6,165 bases of DNA from Nitrospirales bacterium (GTDB lineage Bacteria; Nitrospirota; Nitrospiria; Nitrospirales; UBA8639), in assembly GCA_013817135.1 (NCBI GenBank), contig JACDDF010000134.1:307-6471 (forward strand), read 5' to 3'. Below the pieces are notes generated by a model. That model had not been told where the DNA came from and did no database searches. It saw nothing but the letters and a program-made list of their open reading frames with translations. This document shows, in pieces, positions 1 to 4,852 of the stretch; position 1 is the stretch's first letter; each line of letters starts with the position of its first letter. The translations under genes and the position numbers were made by a program.

Positions 1-2
1 CC

Positions 3-80
3 AACTGGCAGATGGTGGAACGGTATGTCCAACGGCAAGGTTATCCTAAAGAAGATGCCCAACAACTGAAACTCTTCTAA
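3..80 (+). CDS. C-terminal end of an upstream gene (partial)
   Basis: Frame 3 is open from the window edge to a TAA at 78-80 and encodes 25 residues, NWQMVERYVQRQGYPKEDAQ followed by QLKLF. The other two plus frames stop earlier (TGA at 67-69, TAA at 47-49). The composition is that of a soluble, charged C-terminal helix, and a strong hairpin terminator begins 9 bases after the stop, as expected at a gene end. The fragment is too short to assign to a family, and I do not recognise it. Gene identity needs the sequence to the left of the window. Confidence 0.6.
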   Translation, partial: NWQMVERYVQRQGYPKEDAQQLKLF

Positions 81-89
81 CTCTTCGAT

Positions 90-112
90 ACCCCGTCAGC
101 TTGCTGCGGGGT
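90..112 (+). terminator. Hairpin terminator after the upstream gene
   Basis: ACCCCG (90-95) pairs with CGGGGT (107-112), and CAGC (97-100) pairs with GCTG (103-106). This gives a 10-bp GC-rich stem with one bulged T (96) and a very short loop. A T-rich stretch, TCTTCATTTT, follows on the plus strand. It lies just after the stop codon at 80. On the minus strand the tail is poor in T, so termination should be stronger for the plus-strand gene, though it could also serve the convergent small ORF. A diverged relative of the same palindrome occurs at 725-747. Confidence 0.7.
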
Positions 113-115
113 TCT

Positions 116-391
116 TCATTTTCCGCGTCCTCTTGCAAGAGCACCTGATCGGGATATTCGTTCCAGTTCCACTTCTGACCCTTCCGACCGTCCCCATATA
201 GTTTGAGGAATTTCTCTCGCTTTTTCTCTGGCTACATCCAATCGCCATAGCAAGTAGGGATCTTCTGTTAGAGGATTTGGCTTTTTGTGGGGTTCCTCTC
301 CCAGCGACAGGGATGCAGCCAGCAGGATCCAACACACGGAAAGCGGCATGACCTTTCCGGCATTCCTATATTGAGTGAACCATATCCGCAT
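116..391 (-). CDS. Possible small secreted or membrane-anchored protein
   Basis: A 91-codon minus-strand ORF. Residues 14-30 (VMPLSVCWILLAASLSL) form a hydrophobic stretch preceded by basic residues R9 and K13. It is followed by Gly-Glu-Glu and a charged, proline-containing region, which is the shape of a signal peptide with possible cleavage near SLG/EE (residues 29-32). The rest is hydrophilic, with a likely charged helix around residues 47-61. An alternative start at M15 has GGAAAGG only 2 bases upstream, while the first ATG has no clear ribosome binding site, so the start is uncertain. No family is recognised. It converges on the terminator at 90-112. The overlapping frame at 96-335 is less protein-like. 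This may be a real small gene or a chance ORF; the signal-peptide pattern tips me slightly towards real. Confidence 0.4.
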   Translation of the reverse strand: MRIWFTQYRNAGKVMPLSVCWILLAASLSLGEEPHKKPNPLTEDPYLLWRLDVAREKAREIPQTIWGRSEGSEVELERISRSGALARGRGK

Positions 392-494
392 GGAAGCTTA
401 ATGATATATGAAGCCCGGATTTAGGCTGTCCTGAAATTTAGGTTCTTCCGACAATAGCATGAGTAAAAGTCGTAGCTGATCGTTCTTAATTCCC

Positions 495-530
495 CCACCT
501 TTGTAAAGCGAGGTGGTAGTCTTTTCGCTT
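495..530 (+). terminator. Terminator-like hairpin with an overlapping alternative stem
   Basis: CCACCT (495-500) pairs with AGGTGG (511-516) across a 10-base loop and is followed by TAGTCTTTTCG, giving a weak intrinsic-terminator shape on the plus strand. A second stem, AAGCGA (506-511) with TCGCTT (525-530), uses part of the first loop and shares base 511, so the two cannot form fully at the same time. No gene follows directly that would make attenuation meaningful, so I treat it as a possible terminator only. Confidence 0.3.
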
Positions 531-584
531 GAAATCGGCACGTAAAAACATCAATGCTCAGGGACTCTACCTCACCCTTCATGT

Positions 585-618
585 CTCTTCGGCATGAAAT
601 CCTCTTCGGAATGAAACC
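585..618. repeat. Two-copy 17-bp tandem repeat
   Basis: Positions 585-601 (CTCTTCGGCATGAAATC) and 602-618 (CTCTTCGGAATGAAACC) are adjacent copies matching at 15 of 17 bases. The period is not a multiple of three, so it does not support a coding repeat. It is probably a local duplication by replication slippage. Confidence 0.6.
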
Positions 619-724
619 GCTTACAAAGGGAAGGAGTCACAAGATAGCACTCTCTTGCAAAAAACTCATTAATACAGAATGCACACCAGGAGGACTCGAA
701 AGAACCAAAGCTTTTAAGGTGCAA

Positions 725-747
725 ATCCCCTAAGTTGCTGCGGGGAT
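725..747. terminator. Hairpin next to the IS left end, possible terminator
   Basis: ATCCCC (725-730) pairs with GGGGAT (742-747) around an 11-base loop containing TTGCTGC. On the plus strand CATTCTTTCTGTCATT follows. The right arm and loop, TTGCTGCGGGG, are identical to bases 101-111 of the terminator at 90-112, so both look like members of one dispersed palindromic family. Before the IS inserted, this hairpin would have lain a few tens of bases downstream of the minus-strand gene now ending at 2084, and could have been its terminator. Confidence 0.45.
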
Positions 748-771
748 CATTCTTTCTGTCATTAAAAAATT

Positions 772-799
772 GGCTCTTCCCCTGATCGAGTGGGTTGGT
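772..799 (+). repeat. Left terminal inverted repeat of the ISL3 element
   Basis: It begins GGCTCTTCCCCTGATCGAGT. Aligned with the reverse complement of the right end, it matches at 19 of 28 positions, including GG-TCTTC at the tip and the inner block CGAG-GGGT. The GG(C/G)TCTTC tip is typical of ISL3-family ends. Confidence 0.7.
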
Positions 800-812
800 T
801 ACGGTAGGAGGC

Positions 813-2048
813 ATGAGAGACAAAGAACTTTACAAGCAGATTCTGGGGCTTCAGACACCGTGGACGGTCACCGAGGTGGAGGTCTCTATGACAGCCGGCG
901 AAGTGACGGTCCATGTTGAACACGACTCAGGGGTGCGCCCAACCTGTTCGCATTGCGGGACACCTTGTCCCGGCTATGACCAGCGCGCTCGGACCTGGCG
1001 GCATCTGGACACCTGTCAACTCAAGACGCTCATCGTGGCCGAGGTTCCGCGAGTGCCCTGTCCGACCCATGGGGGGGTGACGGTCACGGTGCCTTGGGCG
1101 GAGTCGGGGTCCGGGTTCACTGCCCTGTATGAAGCCCTCGTCCTGGACTGGCTCAAAGAGGCGTCGATTCAGGCCGTGGCCCGGCAATGAGTCTTAAGCT
1201 GGAACGCCATTGCAGGCATCATGCAGCGAGCGGTCAAGCGGGGGTTGGCTCGCCGAGAAGTAACGAGCCCAACACACATCGGGGTCGATGAAACCTCCTT
1301 CCGCAAGGGCCATGACTCTGTCACGGTGGTCACGGATCAGCCGGGTGGCCACGTGCTGCATGTGGCGGAGGAACGCAAGACCAGTAGTTTGTCCAGCTAT
1401 GACGATACGCTCACGGAGGGACAGAAAGCGGGGCTGGAGAGCATTGCGATGGATATGTGGCCCGCCGACATCAAGGCCACTCTGGAGCAAATTCCTGAGG
1501 CGCAGAGCAAAATCGCGTTTGATAAATTTCATGTGGCCAAGTATCTGGGGGGGGCCGTCGACCAGGTGCGCAAGCAGGAACATGTCGCCTTAATGCGAGA
1601 AGGCTGGGAGGATCTGAAGGGCACCAGGTATGATGGGTTAACCAACCTGAGAAACCTGTCCCGCCCACGGCAGTGTGCGTTCAAGGTGTTGAGAGCCAGC
1701 ACGTTGAAAACGGCCCGGGCCTGGGCGATCAAGACGCTGGGCATGAGGCTCTGGCACTACACCAGCCGCACCTGGGCGGAGAAAAGGTGGAAGCAGTGGT
1801 ATGCCTGGGCCATTCGCAGTCGCCTGGGCCCGATCAAAAAGGTGGCCCGCATCATCAAGAAGCATCTGTGGGGCATTCTGAATGCGGTGCTGTTGCAGGC
1901 CAGCAATGGGGCGTCGGAGAGTATGAATAGCCGCATCCAAGGCATCAAAACCCGGAGTCGAGGCTTTCGCAATAAGCAGCGATATATCCAAGCCATCTAC
2001 TTCCATTTCGGGGGACTGGATCTCTATCCGGAAGGGGTTTGTCGATAG
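813..2048 (+). pseudogene. ISL3-family transposase with an in-frame TGA at codon 126
   Basis: DDE transposase of the ISL3 family, which cuts and joins IS ends. Reading from ATG 813 (opening MRDKELYKQILGL, the usual family start), 411 codons precede the TAG at 2046-2048. The only interruption is a TGA at 1188-1190 (codon 126). Both halves are in the same frame, so this is a nonsense change rather than a frameshift. The N-terminal part has the family zinc-binding cysteines (CSHCGTPC, then CPTH). The stop falls inside the helix-turn-helix region, between AVARQ and VLSWNAIAGIMQRAV. The catalytic core follows: D159 in IGVDETSFRKGH, D214 in AMDMWPADI, conserved D237 in FDKFHVAKYL and E369 in ASESMNSRIQG, ending with the characteristic FHFGGLDLYP. 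AGGAGG lies only one base before ATG 813; a TTG at 795 would extend the frame but is not conserved in style. An independent start at ATG 1221 would give a core lacking the DNA-binding part. Confidence 0.88.
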
Positions 2049-2049
2049 C

Positions 2050-2077
2050 AGCTACCCCCTCGTTTTGATGAAGACCC
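2050..2077 (-). repeat. Right terminal inverted repeat of the ISL3 element
   Basis: Read on the minus strand from 2077 it begins GGGTCTTCATCAAAACGAGG and mirrors the left end with 9 mismatches in 28. It starts one base after the transposase stop codon, the usual tight packing of an IS. Confidence 0.7.
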
Positions 2078-2083
2078 TTAGTA

Positions 2084-2596
2084 TTAAACCAGAATCGGTT
2101 GGAGGGTGGTGGGGCATTCAAGCATAGAAGATTCAATGGGGTGTCCAATGCTCTGAAGGGCTTTCACGATCCATTGATATCGTTCTTCAGCCCAGCTATC
2201 GAACGCAGAGGAATTTTCAAATACCAAGTCCCAGGCTGGCACTGAGTCTAATAGTAACAATTGGTGCGGAGCGTTTTGTCCTGGAAAAAACACGACCAAG
2301 ACTGCCGATTTTCCCATGAGACTGATATCCGTAAACATATGAATCATGGCTTTGGCTGGAATCTCAACCGTGCGGGAGGCGGCTTCAACGATTGGTCCGT
2401 AAATACGGTGGAGGAATTGTTGTATGGTTTCATAAGGGGATTTGCTTTGATGGAGGTGGGGATTGGGCGCCTCACCTAACAGGTTAGTCACTAGATATTG
2501 GAGGGCTTCCCATGAGGGCATCGTTCCAGCATTGACTAACGAATCCATTAAATACGACATCCAGTTCCGACATCCAGGCATGATTGTATTGCTCAT
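2084..2596 (-). CDS. Hypothetical protein, 170 residues, divergent from the radical SAM operon
   Basis: The function is not recognised. I chose the ATG at 2594-2596 because GTGAGGA lies 7 bases upstream. The frame extends to a TTG at 2674 (196 residues) with a weaker AGGAA upstream, which cannot be excluded. The protein (starting MSNTIMPGCRNWMSYLMDSL) appears soluble. It has a mostly helical N-terminal half, a probable beta-strand segment around residues 97-117 (SAVLVVFFPGQ then HQLLLLDSVPAWD), and a Trp/Tyr-rich helix near the end (SWAEERYQWIVKAL). There is no signal peptide, membrane helix or metal-binding motif. A good promoter lies upstream on the same strand (2702-2730). It is transcribed divergently from the B12/radical SAM operon and shares its control region, which hints at a functional link but does not prove one. 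The IS right end lies 6 bases past its stop, so the coding region appears intact. Confidence 0.7.
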   Translation of the reverse strand: MSNTIMPGCRNWMSYLMDSLVNAGTMPSWEALQYLVTNLLGEAPNPHLHQSKSPYETIQQFLHRIYGPIVEAASRTVEIPAKAMIHMFTDISLMGKSAVLVVFFPGQNAPHQLLLLDSVPAWDLVFENSSAFDSWAEERYQWIVKALQSIGHPIESSMLECPTTLQPILV

Positions 2597-2701
2597 GGTC
2601 ATTTCCTCACAGATAATTCCTAGGGATCCTAAGAAATTTAAGAGTTGTTGATGATAGAGTACGCTACCAGACAAGGAAGGAATTCCTAGGGCAGATAAGT
2701 G

Positions 2702-2730
2702 ATTTTAATCTGAAGATATTATTCGGTCAA
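2702..2730 (-). promoter_or_regulatory. Predicted sigma-70 promoter for the hypothetical gene
   Basis: On the minus strand, TTGACC (2730-2725, 5 of 6 to consensus) is separated by exactly 17 bases from TAAAAT (2707-2702, 5 of 6). Transcription would start near 2695, about 100 bases before the chosen ATG. A CCTAGGG box (2685-2691) lies right at or just after the predicted start site, a position suited to repression. Confidence 0.6.
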
Positions 2731-2773
2731 ATATTTAAAATTTTTCTAATACTGTTCTCCTGTGAAATTGCCC

Positions 2774-2803
2774 TTGACCATGGTTTTTTCAAGGACTTAG
2801 AAT
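2774..2803 (+). promoter_or_regulatory. Predicted sigma-70 promoter for the radical SAM operon
   Basis: TTGACC (2774-2779, 5 of 6) is separated by 18 bases from TAGAAT (2798-2803, 5 of 6). The predicted start near 2810 would leave an untranslated leader of about 130 bases before ATG 2938. No other plus-strand pair nearby is as good and still leaves room for a ribosome binding site. Confidence 0.55.
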
Positions 2804-2937
2804 GGTGAATCCATCTAATGAAAAATATATTTAAAATCAATGAGTTACTTTAGATATGATTATAGATGAATAGGTTTATCATCATTTCGGTTTGATTGAC
2901 CTAAACGCGATTAAATATTTTTACCTAGGGTGTAAAT

Positions 2938-4833
2938 ATGAGGATAAATTATGATAAAGGTGGTTTGATTCGCCCTGATAAGATTCAATTACCAAGAACG
3001 GCCAATTTCAAAGATTCACCCAGCAAGGCCAAAATCCTGTTGGTCTTTCCGCCTGACTGGTACCCCTCAGAACCCTACCTGAGCCTTCCAACCCTAACGG
3101 CTTTTCTTCGATCTGCCGGCCATGACGTCGTTCAAAAAGATGTCAATTTAGAAATGTACGACTGGTATTTTAGCCGGGATTTCCTCCGTCGCATTCTTAA
3201 AAAAGTTCCCCAGCAACTTGATCGCCTCAAAAAGATTGGGAAGAGTCGTGAGTTAACTGATGCGGAAGTGGACCTTCAGTTAGCTCTCTGCAATTGTACC
3301 AGAGGCTACATTAACGATTTAGCTGAAAGAGCTGAGAAAGCGAAGGAAATTGTTCGAAGCCAAGAGTTTTACGAGAGTGAGAAGCTGGAATGGGTGATGA
3401 ACACCTTCAGGGAAGTGACTGCCACGATATCCTTGGTGTATGCCCCGGCAAGAATCTGCATGCCTCCGATGGAAACTGATTTATCCTATAAGCTGTTTAT
3501 GTCGTCTGAAGTGCTTGAAGCCGTTGAAGATACTCAAGTCAATGTCTATCGGGACGTGTTTGAGGAAATTCTGAAGCCTGCCATTCTAGCCGAAAAGCCT
3601 GATGTCATTGGGATTTCAATTGTTCTTCGACAGCAATTGTTTTCCTCTATGACATTTTGTGCACTCATTAAGGAGCAATTCCCCGATATTCATATAACCA
3701 TTGGAGGCAATACCGTAACCCGTCTGAGAGAAGTGCTTCCAGATATTCCAAAGTTATTCGCCTTATTTGACAGCGCGATTGTCTATGAAGGTGAAACTGC
3801 CCTGTTGCGATTGGTGGAAGCCATAGGCTCGGATGGGGATTTATCGCATGTTCCTAATTTACTATTCAGAGATGCAGCGGGAATTCATGTGAATTCCGAA
3901 TCCTACGCCGAAAATATGGGCGAGTTGCCTCCCCCAGATTTCGACGGATTGCCATTAGAGAAATACTTTGTACCTGAGCCGATTCTTCCCTATTTAGCCA
4001 CTCGCGGATGTTATTGGGGGCGGTGTGAGTTCTGTGATCATGGTGAGGGTTATACGGCAGGGTACCGGACTAAAAGGGATTGGCAGATTATTGAGGAACT
4101 TACCTATTTGAAAAATAAGTATCATGCCCGGAGTTTTCATTTTACGGATGAATCTTATCCCCCTGCCTTATTTCGGAAGCTCACGAAGAAATTGATTGAG
4201 TCGGATTTAGATATTGCCTGGACCACACATATCCGTTTCGAAAAGAGTCTCCTTGAGGACCAAGTCTGGGCGGATGCCCAGACATCGGGATGCAAATTTC
4301 TCCATATGGGCTATGAATCCGGAAGTGAGCGTGTGCTTCAACTCATGGACAAGGCAACCACGACGGAGGTAATCCAGCGAAGCTTAGAGTTGTCCTCCCA
4401 ACATGGGGTTTGGAATCATGTCATGGGATTTTTTGGATTCCCAGGTGAAACCTACCAAGATGCGAAATTCTCTATCCAATTTTTAGAAGATAATCGAGAA
4501 CACGTCCATTCAATTGGATTTGGGACCTTTGATTTGAGCAAGCATACCCCCGTCGCAAAGAATCCTGAAAAGTTTGGCATTACCTATTATAAAAATCCGG
4601 AATGGGATTTGGCCTTGGATTATTATTTTACGGTGAAAGAAGGGTTGAGTGTTGAGGATGCCGAACGGGTATTTGAAGAATTTGAGCAAAATCATTATGC
4701 GGGGTGGGATTTGAAAATCTTTATCCGGGAATATGTGTTTTTATACGTGGCCCACTTCGGAACCAATAAATTACCTTCTCTGCAATTTCGCCTCGACTCA
4801 CACGATTCCTCATCGAAATTAGCCTCTGTCTAA
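2938..4833 (+). CDS. Cobalamin-binding radical SAM enzyme, first of a tandem pair
   Basis: A 631-residue cytoplasmic protein of the B12-binding radical SAM superfamily (broadly the BchE-like group), which uses a [4Fe-4S] cluster to cleave S-adenosylmethionine and often cobalamin for methyl transfer or rearrangement. The N-terminal half (about 32-330) resembles a Rossmann-type B12 domain: KILLVFPPDW (32-41), PDVIGIS (about 221-227) and TIGGN with G256-G257. The classic DxHxxG cobalamin-ligand motif is absent, as in many relatives. A charged helical insertion occupies roughly residues 70-200. The radical SAM barrel follows: cluster cysteines C358, C363 and C366 in RGCYWGRCEFC (CX4CX2C spacing), FTDESYPP (D404), MGYESGSERVL (457 onward) and GFPGET (500-505). 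The C-terminal 100 residues are aromatic-rich and of unknown role. ATG 2938 follows a weak AGGGTG at 2927-2932. Its paralogue starts 19 bases downstream, so the two form an operon. The substrate cannot be inferred. Confidence 0.9.
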   Translation: MRINYDKGGLIRPDKIQLPRTANFKDSPSKAKILLVFPPDWYPSEPYLSLPTLTAFLRSAGHDVVQKDVNLEMYDWYFSRDFLRRILKKVPQQLDRLKKIGKSRELTDAEVDLQLALCNCTRGYINDLAERAEKAKEIVRSQEFYESEKLEWVMNTFREVTATISLVYAPARICMPPMETDLSYKLFMSSEVLEAVEDTQVNVYRDVFEEILKPAILAEKPDVIGISIVLRQQLFSSMTFCALIKEQFPDIHITIGGNTVTRLREVLPDIPKLFALFDSAIVYEGETALLRLVEAIGSDGDLSHVPNLLFRDAAGIHVNSESYAENMGELPPPDFDGLPLEKYFVPEPILPYLATRGCYWGRCEFCDHGEGYTAGYRTKRDWQIIEELTYLKNKYHARSFHFTDESYPPALFRKLTKKLIESDLDIAWTTHIRFEKSLLEDQVWADAQTSGCKFLHMGYESGSERVLQLMDKATTTEVIQRSLELSSQHGVWNHVMGFFGFPGETYQDAKFSIQFLEDNREHVHSIGFGTFDLSKHTPVAKNPEKFGITYYKNPEWDLALDYYFTVKEGLSVEDAERVFEEFEQNHYAGWDLKIFIREYVFLYVAHFGTNKLPSLQFRLDSHDSSSKLASV

Positions 4834-4852
4834 AGTCAGGAGCGTTGACCAT

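Larger units (their letters stand above)
392..771. other. Gene-poor intergenic stretch left of the IS
   Basis: I find no convincing gene, tRNA or known structured RNA in this 380-base stretch. A 59-codon plus ORF (554-733) lacks a ribosome binding site, and a minus ORF (572-823) crosses the IS boundary. What can be seen is a hairpin at 495-516 overlapping an alternative stem (506-530), a tandem 17-bp repeat (585-618), a short direct repeat ATTTAGG (419-425 and 436-442) and a hairpin at 725-747. It may be degraded former coding sequence or a plain spacer. Confidence 0.5.
772..2077 (+). mobile_element. ISL3-family insertion sequence, 1306 bp, transposase interrupted
   Basis: The element is defined by imperfect terminal inverted repeats (772-799 and 2050-2077, 19 of 28 bases matching, beginning GGCTCTTC and GGGTCTTC) around a single ISL3-type transposase. 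Length, end sequence and gene arrangement fit the ISL3 family. These elements normally duplicate 8 bp of target, but the flanking octamers AAAAAATT (764-771) and TTAGTATT (2078-2085) do not match, so the insertion is old, has undergone end recombination, or has slightly misjudged ends. Its GC content is visibly higher than that of the radical SAM operon. One internal stop codon suggests the copy is not autonomous. Confidence 0.85.
2619..2930. repeat. Three CCTAGGG boxes, possible operator sites
   Basis: The heptamer CCTAGGG, with palindromic core CCTAGG, occurs at 2619-2625, 2685-2691 and 2924-2930. The first two share the longer 11-mer AATTCCTAGGG and sit 66 bp apart. The third overlaps the only Shine-Dalgarno-like sequence of the first radical SAM gene. 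I noticed no CCTAGG elsewhere in the window. Clustering around a divergent promoter suggests binding sites, but no regulator gene is visible here. Confidence 0.35.
2597..2937. promoter_or_regulatory. AT-rich divergent control region
   Basis: This 341-base gap separates the minus-strand hypothetical gene from the radical SAM operon. It holds one sigma-70-like promoter per strand, whose -35 boxes form the inverted pair GGTCAA (2725-2730) and TTGACC (2774-2779) with an A/T-rich stretch between them. It also has three CCTAGGG heptamers (2619-2625, 2685-2691, 2924-2930) and a small imperfect inverted repeat, GATGA-TA / TA-TCATC (2865-2883). I see no cobalamin riboswitch features or other known leader RNA. 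Confidence 0.6.

Noticed and set aside
96..335. 79-codon minus-strand ORF overlapping 116-391
   Set aside because: It overlaps the terminator hairpin, lacks a signal-peptide or domain-like pattern and is less plausible than the other frame over the same bases.
554..733. 59-codon plus-strand ORF before the IS
   Set aside because: No ribosome binding site at any of its ATGs, it spans a tandem repeat whose period is not a multiple of three, and the protein has low-complexity basic composition without a recognisable pattern.
572..823. 83-codon minus-strand ORF
   Set aside because: It starts inside the IS and runs across the IS left end, so it joins mobile-element and host sequence and is most likely a chance frame.
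1188..1190. UGA recoding (alternative genetic code or selenocysteine) in the transposase
   Set aside because: No selenocysteine-type structure is evident after the codon, the position is not a cysteine site in the family, and tryptophan and glycine use ordinary codons elsewhere in the window.
2261..2651. Two plus-strand ORFs opposite the hypothetical gene
   Set aside because: They lie within the minus-strand coding frame, which has a promoter and a ribosome binding site of its own.
2818..2853. 11-codon leader peptide MKNIFKINELL upstream of the radical SAM operon
   Set aside because: The nearest Shine-Dalgarno-like bases (2804-2808) would lie before the predicted transcription start, and no terminator or control-codon run follows.
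2896..2921. Promoter using TTGACC or TTGATT close to ATG 2938
   Set aside because: No -10 box lies at suitable spacing from TTGACC. TTGATT with TATTTT would start transcription on top of the ribosome binding site.
2804..2937. Cobalamin riboswitch in the operon leader
   Set aside because: A B12 riboswitch would fit the enzymes, but the leader is short, AT-rich and has no B12-box-like sequence or multi-stem architecture.
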